Source of the DNA: Kappaphycus alvarezii
Lineage: Eukaryota > Rhodophyta > Florideophyceae > Gigartinales > Solieriaceae
Assembly: GCA_002205965.3 (NCBI GenBank)
Contig: NADL03000748.1
Coordinates: 558,001-622,000, forward strand
Direction of reading: 5' to 3'
DNA: 64,000 bases
Part shown: in pieces, positions 45,181-58,600 of the stretch
How positions within the stretch are numbered: position 1 is the first letter of the stretch
Layout of the letters: each line of letters begins with the position of its first letter
Made by a program: the position numbers and the translations under genes
Notes under the pieces: generated by a model
Told to the model about the DNA's origin: nothing
What the model saw: the letters and a program-made list of their open reading frames with translations, nothing else
Database searches by the model: none

Positions 45181-46811
45181 CGTTCTTCCAAGCGGCGTGG
45201 GGCAGATTAGTGTACATAGTTCGGGTTGTCATAGTGGCTTTTACTAAATGAACAGGCCTGCACAAAGTGCAAATTTTCGGATATAATGCCATTTTTAGCG
45301 TCCCCAGACCATCTTCAGAGGCTCGAATTTCGAGGTCTATGCCTCAGCCCCATGACATCCATTACGGATGAAACTGCACAGATAGTCCAGAATGGCCGTC
45401 AAGATCATTTCGGTATGCCCAATTTTGAGATTTATCAATAAGAACCGTAACTACAGTGGAGGAGATAAATCGCCCCTTAAAATCGAGTAGTAGGGATATA
45501 ATGTATTTTTCTAGGCATTCTGTCCATTCAGAGTGCCAGCATAGTGTCTATCCGTAATAATTTTGTCCTCATATGAGGCTCACTTTGTCCTTGTACTAGG
45601 AAAAACCTCTTTATTTTACGAAAATGTACAGAAAGTATACATTTTTTGAGGGCCTTTAAAAATTTACTGAAAATGTACTCTGAAACAAAGAATTACAGTA
45701 AAAAAGGTGCTCAATGGCTTCAACTCTACACCGTTTCAGCTAAAGTATTCAAGTTAAAGATAAAATATGGCAAAATGGCGCTGGAACCAAAGGTTATCAA
45801 ATGAAATAAAGTACAGTAGTTCTTAACTAGACTAGCGCTAAAATTAACGAAAAGTTTGTTTTAATCAATTTTCAATACTGTTGAAACTATAATTAAGCCA
45901 ATCCGGGAGAAGATGAATACCTTTTTTTTAAAAAAATTGGCCCTAAACTTTGTCCTCATACGAGGGCAATGGTCCCATTTGCACTAGGGGGTGTGCTATT
46001 TGTGACTGACCTGACTGCCACTGCGATCAGTCCAAAAAAATTATCAATCTCCATGGCAAAAGACCCCTGCTCTTCCCAACAATACACTTTGGGACTTGCA
46101 ATTAGCGAATAGAACCTGCCGACTACATCAGACCATGGAAACGTATAAGAAATTCACCGATGTATTTAAATACTACAGCAAGTAAAAATCTTTCGTATGA
46201 TGCTTTAGTAGAGGGCTGTAGATCTGCTATCTGATGCATGCTCTCCAAATTCCATTGTATTGCTCTTTGATGGTACGAATGACGGTCATCATTTCTCCTT
46301 TTACTTTTGGAATGTTGTTATGATCGGAATATAGGACAAGAAGGCAGTGAAGCTCGCTACCCACTTAGACGGGGCTGTATTTTACTCCAATTGTGGTTTC
46401 TACATGTAATAGTGACTTGGTTGAGGAATCTCGAAACTATGATAACGTACAGAGAAACGAAAAATACAGATATTTAAGGATGAAATTCGTCAAAAGGGAA
46501 AATGTGGCGTGATTTAATATTTGAAAGATATGGCTGGTTTTGGCCCCGAATATCCTACAGGGTGACCAGTAGTACCTCTTAAATTACCCTAAAAAATCGT
46601 CAAGTACTTACAGAAAAATTGAAATTAACTATATCTAAGCGTTATTTCTGGTCATTGAACGGTTTTATGGGAAGGTCTGGTTCAAAAATCGCGCAAAAAG
46701 GCGGATTATTGCGATATGCCATATTTTACTACAGTGGGGTCGCACAATGACTTTACTTCCGAGTTCCTAAAGATTACATGGAAGTAGTTCAAGCTTTTAC
46801 AGACTTTGGTT
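45181..46811. other. AT-rich intergenic, no gene recognised
   Basis: 1.6 kb, very AT-rich with many poly-T/poly-A runs and stops in all frames. No repeat ends recognised. Confidence 0.4.
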
Positions 46812-47885
46812 TCAATTTAATCTCATTGAATGGCTCCTGTATTTCTGGTTTATCGCACAATAATTCTCCCCAGTATTTGTTTGCCCAATTAGCAAAAAAA
46901 CGTAAAGTGGATGTGTAGCCTCGGCTTTCTTCAAGGAATCAGGAACGTTGATAATACCATCATGCTGGTCACATGGCGCCGCTAAAATAGCCTTTTTATC
47001 GCATCCCAATGATTTCAACACTGGCCTCCCCATGATGACATAGTCTATGTCCGCATTAGAGATCTTCCACCTGATGCTGTGGAGCACAAGCTTAGTTCCA
47101 TTTCTTATGCGTTGACTGACGTCCGGGATCGTATGATCTGTACAAAAACGGTCATTTTTCTTGCCATTTACAGGCTTGCGAGGCTCCGTAAATGAAATTC
47201 CAGAAAATAAATGTAGCAGGCACAGTTTTGTCTCATTATAGTCAGGATGTGCCTTTTTGATTTCATCACAAATTACAGCTGGAATTGAATTTTTTCCTGC
47301 TCCCTGAACCCCTAGCACCACTGTTTCCAAAGCACCGGCACAAAAGGAATCACTGAAGAGAGATGAGTGGGAATCAATTTCGATTGCTCCAAAGAGACGG
47401 ACATAACCGTGCTCTACACCGCCTCCACCGTTGCTTTTACCTTCCTTGCGCTACTTCGCTAGTGGTTACGTCACTCTTAACCGAGTCTTACTTTATCCTC
47501 CTGGGAGGTTACAGTGCAGCGAGATAAAATGATTCTTATTACAGGCGGGGTCTAAAGACGGCGGAGGCTCCATTGCCAGCATGTAATTTTTCCGGGGCCT
47601 GTTCTTATCGTCTTTATCAGTATTATTCATATCTTTCCGGTCCCGCTTTCTTTTAATGATTTTGTTCCTACGGTTCCTTGGATTGGCATGGCCTGCAATC
47701 GAAGACCTGTTGGAGTCCTCATCATCATTTTCGTGTGATTTCTCAGTCTCCGGCTCCTCTTCCAGTTTCCACGCTTGAACTACCAGTTCCCTTGTAAAAG
47801 CTGCGAATTTCTTCCTCTCGGATCCCTCTTCCTTGCGCCAACAATAACAATATTTAACAGTATTCTTCATCCTGTTGCGCATCAT
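46812..47885 (-). mobile_element. LTR-retrotransposon gag/protease fragment
   Basis: The minus-strand frame is shared by 47493-47885 (basic, Lys/Arg/Asn-rich, gag-like) and 46812-47400, with a few stops between. The second part reads 'YVRLFGAIEIDSHSSLFSDS' and, downstream, 'VLHSIRWKISNADIDYVIMG' followed by RPVLKSLG, the ends of a retropepsin-like aspartic protease fold (the active-site position reads Asp-Ser-His rather than Asp-Ser-Gly). No reverse transcriptase or LTR was recognised around it. Retroelement origin is likely; Ty3-like class is a guess. Confidence 0.5.
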
Positions 47886-49150
47886 GTCTGGCTTGATGCG
47901 CCGGAAAATGTGCTTTATGCTAATTTAAGGCTTCTTCACGGGTATTTATTGTAGCCCTGCTCCCTCTAATGCAGTTGAGTAATGATTTTGGAGCGACCAG
48001 GCGCGTTCATCCGCTTCGTTTATTGTCAAGTCCATCTTGAACTTACAAGTGAGGTTTTCAAGTCTTAACAGGCCGTTCCCTCGAGTTTTAAGCTAGCTAC
48101 GTCTTTAATACATTAAAGAAACTGGTCTTCAGTAACCTCTTCAATTTTCTTGGCTGCTATCCATTACGCTGTGATGAATATCCTGAGAAATAAGTCGTCT
48201 GTGGAGGCTCGGTAAGAGGCTGGAGTAATAGTAACACCTAGTTCTCTATTTTTTCCTCTAGGTGCTTCTTATACAGCCCTTGCCGTTTCTGAAAAGCAGT
48301 TAAGTGCTTCCTTGGAACTACTCCGAGTTTTGGCGCCCCGATATTGGATAGTGTGGTATGAAGCATCCTCAAGTTAGACGTGTAGGGCTGTTCCCCCATC
48401 GTGGCTGAATCTTGTCAGACTGCAGCCAAATGCGCGCAGTAATTACTTATGAAACTGTAGCTGAATCCGGTTTAACAAAGCACAACGATCGGCACAGTAG
48501 CTCGTGAGGATCTCAATCCTCAGGGCCACTTTACTCAACCTGTAATGTATTTGTCACAGATAATGCCAATACGACCTCTCAGGTTTTCCAATTAAAGTCT
48601 GATCAATAAACTTTGTAATCGATCGTGGTGCCTTATCATCCCTGTCATATAGGAGCGCTGTCAGTCTCTACAATCGCTTTCTGGCTAAAATTTTAAGGTA
48701 AGTCATTTGATGGACCAGAAAAAAACTCCAGAGCAGGCAATGCAATAGCAGTCTGGAAAAGACAGAAAAAATGATTAGTTATCTGTGTACTGTAAGTTAC
48801 GTTAAACAAAAATATGAGGCGAGCTGCTTCCCAGTTAACCCTCATCGCAATATTGCTCGTCCTCGTTTTGGTAATCTCTGACATTTAGAGGCTACCAGCT
48901 GAATTAGAATAAGGGAGGATGAAAAAATTCATGTGAAATGATTGCAGCCAAGTATTCTTCTATTGAAAAGCATAGCACGACATCTGTAAAACCGGAATCC
49001 AATGATTAGGTGCGATGTACCAAAGTACAGGTGAAAATACAATGTGCAAGTGAAAGATTCCAAAAATGGTTGGGAATATCAGGGGTGATGGTTGGAAGGT
49101 AGTGGGATGCCTCTAAAGTCTTTTTCGTGTAGTTAAAGTTGTGAAAGGTA
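47886..49150. other. Intergenic, no gene recognised
   Basis: 1.26 kb AT-rich sequence with short frames only. Confidence 0.4.
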
Positions 49151-50434
49151 TCACTTAAATGTAGTGTACATTGCAATGCGCACATTTCATCCCAATGTAC
49201 AGCCTAGGGGATTTGTACATAGCGATATGTACATGACGGAGAGTACAATGTGAAAGTGAGCAAGCGTAACGGATCAGATAGTTGAGCATCCGATACTTGT
49301 AAGCAAGATGATTTCTACGTTTAAAGTAATGCGTATATTGGGCATTGTGCACCTCCTGTGAACATGTTCAACGTACCTTGCTTTACTGTTATGTGCACAT
49401 TCGTTTAGTCATGTGCGCATAACCCGTCCAATGTACATACAGTAAGGTTATACATAGGCGGATGTAATGCGCACATTACATAACTCGATTGTGCCGTAGA
49501 GTTGCAATTTCCCAGATAAAACGATATGTGCACACTACATGAGCAATACACACATTGCTACCGCCATGTACATTACTTTAGTGTGCTCATTGCAATGTGG
49601 TATGTAAACATTACCCAGGAGCAAAAGAACTTTGAAGGTCATGTACATTTTTAAATGTAATGTGTGCAAAGCTGTATCGTATATATGCATTGCTTGTGGG
49701 AAATGTATGACTTAATATCAACACATTACCCACAAAATGCTTTCATAGCCATATGCTACATGCGCACATTGCATTTAGCTATGTACATACCATACAGTGC
49801 TGCACATTCCCCAAAATGCAATGTGCACTTAGCCACTAGCTATGCACACATTGCTTTTACTAAGTATATTGAATGTATGAGCCCTGGATGCCTCCAAAAG
49901 TAATGTACAAATAGCCTTGGCCAATGTATAACGCTCGGAACACATGTCATGTGCATATGCGCCTTGCACATAACGTTTTGCAATGCTTTCATAGGAATAT
50001 GCTATGCGCTCATTGTATTTCGCTATGTACAGTTGGTCTTGTAGTGTGTATTGCCCGAAATGCAATGTGCACATAGGATATTGCCATGCACACATTGCTT
50101 TTACTAAGTACATTGCGTGAAAGAGCCCTGCAAATTTAGTACAATAATGTAGAAACAGCGTGGGTACACGTAGAAAGCTCTGTTTACGTGTAATGTGCAT
50201 ATGCGCTTTGCACATAACGTTTTGCAATGTGTGCATAGCTCTGTGCGATGCACACGTTGCATTTTGCTATTCTAGTGTACATTGCCCAAAATGCAATGTG
50301 CACATAGCCACTCGCTATGCACGCATTGCTTTTACTAGGTACATTGCGTGAAAGAGCTTTGCACACCTACTACAGTAATGTAGAAACAGCGTTGGTACAC
50401 GTGGAAAGCTCTGTTTACGTGTAATGTGCATATG
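49151..50434. repeat. Satellite array, ~231-244-bp units with TGTGCACATTGCAATG-like cores
   Basis: The landmark 'gtgcatatgc' recurs at 49951 and 50195 and again at 50426, giving periods of 244 and 231 bp. Each unit contains, in order, 'gcacataacgttttgcaatg', 'gcaatgtgcacatag', 'gcattgcttttacta' and 'tacacgtagaaagctctg'-like blocks. More divergent units extend left to about 49150. The array is interrupted at 50435 by a DNA transposon and resumes at 52918. Confidence 0.8.
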
Positions 50435-50460
50435 TGTAACGATCAACTTCAAGAACTCCA
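50435..50460 (+). repeat. Left terminal inverted repeat of the DDE element
   Basis: Starts TGTAACGATCAACTTCAAG. It differs from the right end mainly by single substitutions. Confidence 0.75.
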
Positions 50461-52891
50461 AAGGACAAAAATTGTCGACCACACGATATGCATATCGCTC
50501 CAACGCCGAGATTCTCACGGACTCAGCCAATCAACGGATTGAAAAACGGCCGAAGAGCGGTACAGATATTAATAAAACAATGCTTAAAATCCAGACAGAG
50601 AACGAATTGCAAAACGACCAAAAAGGCCATAAAACCGTTCAACATGTTTTTGAGACCCACTTTCTCACCAATCTCAACAATACGCATCCCAGCAAAGCTT
50701 CTTTCCCTTCTCCCAGCATTCCGCGCACCGTACATATGGAACTTGATCCATTTGATCCGGAAATCGTGGCACAAAATGATCTCTATCAACCAGCTGCATC
50801 GACAGGGCCTCAGCTTTGGCAAAGCAGCACCACCATCGATGAAAAACACAACTCTTCACCAAATATTGCACACACTGACATATCAGCTGCCACTCAAGGA
50901 GAATATGTACTTCCTGTCGTCCTTCGAAACGCAAAGAAGCACTACGATAGGAGCTTGGCTTCCTGTACTTGCGCTGCAAACTGTCATACTTCTTGGTCTT
51001 GGGAGCTTTCCTCGAGTTTCGCAACACTCCAAGGGGCAGAGCGCATTAATGCGGCTCGAAGCATGTTGCTGGCTTTAACAGCACTACCAGAAGAACCAAA
51101 TGAATTAATGAATTAATGGAACACTAAATACTCTGCCGCGCGAAAAAGGAAATGGTCAACATCACCAGAGAACACACATTGCACAACTCGATACGCAATA
51201 AGGGGGAAGGTTTTGTGTCAGTTCGGCTTCGCTGCCATAGTTCAATTACACCCACGCACACTGCGCTCCTTTGCTGGCTAGCTGTTGAAGTGTTGCAAAT
51301 CTGTATGGATGAACAGTTCCAGGAACGGAATCCACGAAGGAAGATTATCTGTACAGTCTATTATTGCGGTAGCATTTCTTCAGCGTTACGACGAGCTTCA
51401 TGCTATGAGCTGCCCCACTGGACGGGGGTCTGCTGAGGAACTGCCAATTCAATGGCTTACAAATGACACTCGCAGAGAGACCGTGTAAGAGAATTACAAA
51501 TTGGAATGGAGCTGCAATCTTGACGCTGTCGTTCTTAACACTGAAGAGAGAAGGCTTTCTCCGGATATTCCTCTGGCACTCATTTATTTTCTAAGAGTTT
51601 GGAGAGTTTACTACCCGACATTGCGAATTCTCAAAAGCGGTAGCGATTTCTGCGACACCTGCACTGAGCTGAAGAACTACGCCTCTTCACTCACAGATGT
51701 CGGAGCGAAGCACGGAGTAATGCTGGCACGAGATTCGCATTGAAAATTGGCACTCACTGAATATAAGCACTATCGTTTTGTTGAGGAGATAGCAAAGAAG
51801 AATCCCGCAACGACGCCTCTGCACTTGGTTTTTGGTTTCGCAGAGAAGGTCTTATTACCTCACTTACTGCGGCAGCCTGGCCGGCTCCATGTTGTCACAT
51901 GTTTGAAGTTAGATATTTACGGTATCACGAGCAGCAACTCAAATGGCTGTTTTATTTTGGGCTTCCGGAAGGGCATTGGCCGAATAAAAAACAGGGAACG
52001 AGGTTGCCTCTTTGTTGGATTATGTTATTGAGAAGCACAAGAGTCGGACTGATTGGTCTGGTCACAGGGAGCTTGTTTTTCATGCGGATAACTAGCTCCG
52101 AAGGTCAAAATAAGAACCGCTACATTCTTTGGTACTTTGTATGGAGAGTTATAATGAAGTACTAGAAATCTATTTTGCTGTATTTTCTCATCCCCGGTCA
52201 TATAAAGAATAGATGCTACGCTGCTTTTGGTCTAGTTAAGCGTCGATTGAAGCAAATAGACGCGATAAGTCCAAAGGATATGATGCGCGTAATTGACGAA
52301 AGTTCGAAATCAAACACTGCCGTATCTGCGAGAAGTCTGAATTGGGTTCGTTGGAAAGACTTCTTACCAGACTAGTTCAAAATGCCCGCGAAAATGGGTA
52401 TCAGTCAGTACCATTTGTTTAGATTTGACGAATCCAATTATGTTACTTTCAAGGTAAAAGTATACACGACGTAGCCTTCGTGGGAGGGGTTCAATTTACT
52501 GAAGAAGTGAATTTCGTTGGAGCGTATTAAGAGAAAGATCAGCTAATGTACGAGAGTCTACCAGTCTTAAAAGCGCCATTCAAAATCAGGAAGTTGTGCT
52601 GTCGCCGCAGGAGGGCACAAGGAAAGCTTATCTTGTCAAAATGCGTTGCAGTGGTACTACCAAAACGATTTGGAGATTAGAAGATTGTACTTTGAGGATG
52701 GGAGTGATTGGTTTGAGCGTTCGTGAACCGTCAAGACATTGTTTTATTGATAACTTGGTAGTCTAAGCTTCGCTTTTCGTGTTTGTGGAGTCGTTTGGAA
52801 GCTGATGAAAAGCTCCAGAACTTTGCTCTTAAAGCCGAAAACGGGTTTATGGACTCATTTTGGCCATACTTCGTTGTCTCGTTTTTGACAT

Positions 52892-52917
52892 TTGGGTTTT
52901 TGAAGTTGATCGTCACA
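52892..52917 (-). repeat. Right terminal inverted repeat of the DDE element
   Basis: Reverse complement starts TGTGACGATCAACTTCAAA. Flanked outside by CATATG (52918-52923), which matches the left flank. Confidence 0.75.
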
Positions 52918-53310
52918 CATATGCGCTTTACACATAACGTTTTTCAATGTGTGCATAGCTGTGTGCATTGTAAACATTTCATTTCGCTATGTACAGTTGG
53001 TAATATGGTGTACATTGCCCAAAACGCAATGTACACATAGCACATAGCTATGCACACATTGGTTCTAGTAAGTATATTCTGTGTATAGGTCCTTGGTAGC
53101 CGTAAAAGCTATGAACATTTTTCTACGTGTAATGGGAACGTTCCTCTAGCCCTGAACTTTGTACATCTTTTTCGTGCTTTACACTATGCAAGTTCTTGTA
53201 TAGTGTGTGGCTTTGCACGCAGTGCCAAGTCCAATTTAGAGTCTTTATTCTGCTGTACATGGCCCGAAATACACAGTGTGTATTGCCACACTCCATTCAC
53301 ACATTGAGTT
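52918..53310. repeat. Satellite array, continuation
   Basis: Resumes the interrupted unit with 'catatgcgctttacacataac', then 'gtgtgcatagctgtgtgc' and 'gcacatagctatgcacac', in the same order as at 50200-50340, before diverging by about 53300. Confidence 0.7.
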
Positions 53311-55672
53311 TACTAATTGGAAAGAAAAATTTTTATGGGTTACATATACCAGTATAAGGGATGTATGAATTGCTACAGGTGAACTTCTCAGTAATCTGTA
53401 TAGGTGGTTTACATCGAAGCTTTAAAGAATACTCAAACATATGGTGAAATAGCTATTTGCTTTCTATTCATTCATTTTGTTCTATGTAGACCAACTGAGG
53501 GGTCACGCCTTACAACGATTGTAACTAAGTAAAAATGGTATATGTAGCTACCGTTTCGCAGCTTAGGCACTCTTACACGGTGTTTAGGGTGTGCACTGTA
53601 CCTAAGTCCTGTAGGTATCGTGGAAAGTAATGTAGAAGTGGTCAAACTTTACAGGTGAACTGGCTTACCCAACTAAGAAAGTAATGTTAAAAGTATACTC
53701 AATATTGTTTCGGAGGCCGTAGACACTCACTTCGGTTACAGGTTAGTCCTTTTCAGACTGAAGCTACAGTCTCATTGACTTTAAGCGGGATTAGTACCAA
53801 GGCTCCGGTTTGCAACTTGAATCTGTGTAGGATCGCATTCCTCAGTTTATGTTTATTCGTATGGGTACTGGTAATCCCTTCTACGTACAGAGTTTCGTTT
53901 TACGAAGTAGAAGTGTCTATAAAATACAAGGTAAAGAAATGTGGTAGACTTTCTACTATCTATTCCGTTCGCAGTATTCCACAACTGGGGGTATATTACT
54001 CGGTTCACCACCACTCACGGAGTAGAAGAAAATAGCTGTAATACAAATTTGCGGTACTAGTACTGTTAACTAGAGTAGTAGTACTGATCTGCGTTCTGGG
54101 TTTCTCGAATGACTTAGAATGACACTGGGTCTGTATGCAATTGTTTTAAACCTGTTAGGCAAACGCGTCACGCGTTTGCAACGGTTGTAGACGGTGCAGT
54201 ATGGGAGCTCTAAAGTTGGGTGGTACTCTTTTGACTAGGAATGGAGTGCGTCACTGACTGTGTCCATAAATTATGCGCATTCGTCGATGATTAGGTGTAA
54301 AGCTGTTGGCGGCGGACTTTTGTAAAAGGTAGGTTACACAAAGGGGATCTCATTGTGCATTTTCGTTGCTTAGTAAGTTATTTACCACAATATACGACAG
54401 GTTTACCGGAGAATTCGTGCAGCATCTAGCGGGAGAAGCAGCTAGAATCGTCAAAATGCCTACCGTATCTCGAATCCGTATGTATCTTCAATCCTTTGAA
54501 AGTTTTGGTAAGCGAATACCTTTACTCACTACTGACTGTAGTAAAGTCTTGTTCACAAACTGTGAGTAAAATGAGCAGGGGAGAACGGAGGTCTAAGATG
54601 TAATGTACGCACATTTCTTTGAAATGTTTGTTTGGTCACTGAAAGTGGCTTGACGTGCCCATGTGTGCGTCGGTAGCCGTCATTAAAACGCGTTTTAACT
54701 GCGCGCAGTTTGAGTGAGAGCTAGGACGGCACTGAATTGCCCTAACGCCTCACTTGTTGATGCGCGAGAGCAGTGGGCTCCTTTTATTTACCGACGGAGA
54801 AGTCCTTTCCCCTCCCGGAACAATAGAGTTTTCTACAGGACAGGTAGCTTTCTCTCTGTATCCGGTTTTTGGTCTGTATGCCACAGCATACCAGCATATT
54901 AGCTGTAATACTGCTCTAAGAAAAGGGTGCGAGAGCAATGTAAGTGGTAGTGCATGTGGCGTTATGCGAAGGTTTAGAATTTTGATGCTCGTCCGAAGGC
55001 TGCCTACGCCTCAGCTGAGGGGATGCACGAGAGTGATGTTGCCGCCGAATCATTACACAGGCGCAGTACAGTAACGCTACACTGGCCACTATAAGGCGCC
55101 AGGGAGGTGGCGCCATTGAGGAGCACTGCCCCGCTAAATCGTGTACTGTACGTGACCATGTGTAGAGGCCAACCCCAGTGGACTTGTGCTATGAAAACGG
55201 AGTACCATACCCTTTTTGGATGTGTATTGACCACCAATGCCGTAAGAGCATATGGTCGGACCACCAAATCTGAATTTAATTTATCATACACCGCCTATCC
55301 GGGAGCCATCTGGACGGTGTCTGTTGGTTTAATTTAGATTGTGGGTATGAGATATTTGCAAAGTGCTCGTACACTGGTGTCTTTTTGTGTTATTAGGGTA
55401 AACATTGGGCACTTTACGCTGCACCTGAAAAAGTACAGTGTAGCATCATTCAGAGGTTAGGCAGTTTGTGAGACTGAGATTTACACAGGAGGGCTTCTGT
55501 ACATTGCTTTCGATAAACATTTAAGATCATTGCACAGAGGTATTGCCGAGGCAGGCTTTTATCCCACTCACTCGTACCGCCCGAAGATACTGAAACACTA
55601 CACTTTGACACATTGAACATTCCTTTTGTTTCGCTCTTTCTGAGAGCGTCAAAACCTTCCTGTCTCAGAAGA
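53311..55672. other. Intergenic, no gene recognised
   Basis: 2.3 kb. Short frames only. A 67-codon open stretch at 54366-54569 has no ATG at its start and only faint likeness to a histone fold. A 'gtacagtaacg' motif occurs near 55065. Confidence 0.35.
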
Positions 55673-58600
55673 ATGCCGCCTCGCAAGTCTACGAGGGGTT
55701 CTGGCAAAGTCACGAAACTTCGTGGCAAGGGGTCTGCACGAGCCTCTGCTCCTACCAGTCGGAGGTCCATGCGACGTATCACTGCGAGTAGGCCTCCCTC
55801 TGGCCCTCCATCTGCAACAACAAAGCCTGCAAGTCCGGCTAGAACAAGCACTTCGCCGCCTGCGACCCCTGCTCCGGAGCAGCATCAACCCCGCACGACG
55901 GGTTCGGCGGGCAAGAGGCGGTTGTCGAGCGTCATTAATCCGGACATTGATATCGATGACGACGATTTTCAAGAGAATAGCTCCCCCCAAGAAGGATCCA
56001 AAGAGAAGCCCTGGTCGTGAACCTCGTGGAAAAGGTGGGAAGTCGCAGACTCCTCCACTGGTTGTCCCAGATCCCCCGAGGAGGATGATGATGCTGAATA
56101 GGGGGGTTCCGGTGTTGACGATGCAACAGACAATGACTATAATACAGAAGAAGATGGGGAAGTCTATGCCATCACCCCGCCTACGGACTCTTTGGGTTCT
56201 ATCAGGACACCGACACCTGCCTCCACGCCTTCGCCTGACGCTAAGGGGAAGAAGAAGGCTACAACAAGTAAGTGTACCGTGTGCGTACGTCTTCGATCGA
56301 GCATTGTGGACATCGTCAAGGCCAACCGCAGTCTGCTCGAGTCGAAGAACAGTCTAAAGGAATCACTGGCAAAAGAGCGGAGAATGGTGTGAACTCTGAT
56401 GCGCTCGGAGTCTGTGATGGCTGAGAAGGTCGAAGAGCTGAAGAAGTAGTTGGAGCTGGTGAAGGCGAGGTTTGGTATGGTTAGGGGCTCTACTGTGCTG
56501 AAGAAGTAGAAGGCTGGTGGGCGACGTAACCAGGCCGATGTCAGGGACGCCTTCAGTCATGGTGTGCGTGAGATGGATTCTGCGCAACACTACATTCTGG
56601 GCAGGGCACAAAGCAGGGCGAAGGATTGGTTGATGGACGAGACCACTGAGACCGTCATGCGTAAGGAGGTTGTGGATGGAGAGTCTACAATGTTTCGACC
56701 CCATGACTGGCGTGTTCGTGTCAAGTATCCCTCGGAATGCCCTGCAGACGTTGTTTTGTGGTACAGCTTCTGCTCATGTCGACCTGGAGGACGGTGAATG
56801 GGCTATCCCACGTTGCGAAATGGAAGTCGCGAAATCCGAGCAGGAAATATTTACTGAGAGCGGCGAGCTCCCACAGCGCACTGTTCAGCAGGGTATCTGG
56901 GATGTACGCGTTTCATATGAGAAGCTCAACGCTTTCGTGAACGACGACCAGAAGTGGGACGAGTTGGCTGACGTGGCGAATACAAACGCCCCGACTCGCA
57001 AGATATTCCACAAATGTCTAAAGGACGACATAGGCAACCAGAAGCTCACCTAACAAAAGTTCTTCTTCAAGGCAATAGGCTACAAGAAACTCGGTGGTCG
57101 ACTCCCTGGATACAGCGAACAACTTGAGGAGGAAAGGGACGTGGCATACAAGAAGCTGTTTCGCCGCGATGAATTCTGGAAAGTCGACCCTTCATGGTGG
57201 AGGCGAGGAACATTCGAGGAGCTGCGTTACAATGCGGAGGTGAAAGACGAGTTTATTCGTGACGAGCCGACTGGCTCTGACGTCTTCTTCAACAACAACG
57301 AGGCACGTGCAGCGATGAAGCTTTTCTTCCGTCATGGCTTCGAGAAGGATAGCTCTATCCTCTTCATTGCGAGGGTTGATGCGTACCTCACAAATGTCAT
57401 GAGTTCCATCAACCTTCTGAAGAAGCCAAAGGAGGGCGGTGAGAAGAATACAAAGAAGAAAGGGGACGTGATAGACCTCAACCCCTGTGCTGTCGAAGGG
57501 ATTAAGCAGCGAGTACGCCATGAGATCGAGTTAACTGCCGGGAATGAGCTCAGAAAGGACATGGCGGTGCCTAGGAGTTCTTCGAAGTTCAACAAGGCTG
57601 CTGAGGAACGAGTTCTACGTATCGACACCCGTGAGCGTACTATTGTTTGCTTCCTACCGTGCACTGGAATGTACGACGTCGCTTTATCTCCGGATATCTT
57701 CGTCCAGAAGGTCTGCGCCTGGTTCCGGGCAATTAACTGCTACATCGGGAGGGTGAGGAGGTCGTCGTCTTTCTTTGCGCCGATACTTGCCACCGAAGAG
57801 ATTGATGCGATTGCGGACAGTGACGACGATGATCAACCGCCTTACTCGCCCCCTTATGGTGATGAGAATAGGAGCAAGAGCCCTTATCAGACCAGTGATG
57901 CTGGGATGGCGGTGATGATGGAAATGGAACCACTGGAAATGGAGATGATGCGATGGAGGTGCTTCAGCGATTGACCAGACTGGGCAGGTTGTAGGGAATG
58001 CGGGGGTTGCCATTGCCAAGAACGGTGGCGCTGCCGGTAGAGTAGCCCACACGGTACCGTCAAGAGTGAGTTCTGAAGATGCGGAACATGGCGACACCCA
58101 TCCGTAAGCGAAGGGTACGCCTTAGTTTAAGACAAGCTCTTTTTCAGAGCTAGGATCTCTACACTCAGGACGAGAGAACCCGAAAGAGATCGTGCAAATG
58201 ACGGACTTTGATCCGGAGTTGGATGAAGAGAAGCTTGCTGAGGATGGAGTCGACCTCGGACGTTCTGATTCTATCATGGCGGATATCGGCAGGGCAAACG
58301 AAAATGTGAAGAGAGAAACTGTGTCTGAAAAGGCTGCTGAGGTGGGAAGAACGGAGGAAGATGGAACTTTCAATCCAATGAGGCTAGCGAGCAACGGCAC
58401 TCCTGCTGAGGCCGTCACCGACGGCCTCGATTTACTTTCCGGGTCTGCATCTGAAGTCGATCGCGGCGTAACAGACGAACTACCCCTCACACTACAATCG
58501 AGTACATCGCGAGAAGCTGTGGCCGCTGTTTCAATGATGCGGAAGAAGACGAGTAGGATACCAACCACAAGCATCTTTTGCTTAGCTATCGGAATGTTTG

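Larger units (their letters stand above)
50435..52917 (+). mobile_element. Complete but decayed DDE DNA transposon (2483 bp) with TIRs and CATATG target duplication
   Basis: The ends are inverted repeats: left 'TGTAACGATCAACTTCAAG' at 50435 and right, read inward on the minus strand, 'TGTGACGATCAACTTCAAA' ending at 52917, with similarity continuing for about 25 bp. Both ends abut CATATG (50429-50434 and 52918-52923), and the satellite unit continues across the element, which fixes the boundaries. The interior codes on plus in several frames for 'DIPLALIYFLRVWRVYYPTL', 'GSDFCDTCTELKN', 'LVFGFAEKVLLPHLLRQPG', 'FGLPEGHWPNKKQ', 'SEGQNKNRYILWYFVWRV', 'YFLIPGHIKNRCYAAFGLVK', an arrangement typical of a eukaryotic DDE transposase group often annotated as DUF7869-like. 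The positions where Asp is expected (before FAEK and before GQNKN) are altered, and stops are frequent, so it is inactive. Confidence 0.8.

Noticed and set aside
49151..50434. Repeat array considered as a CRISPR-like array
   Set aside because: Units are ~240 bp, diverge gradually and have no constant-repeat/unique-spacer pattern; the genome is eukaryotic.
54366..54569. 67-codon frame with faint likeness to histone H2B (EAARIVK, PTVS)
   Set aside because: No ATG, only about ten scattered identities when aligned by eye, and no other histone nearby; chance is likelier.
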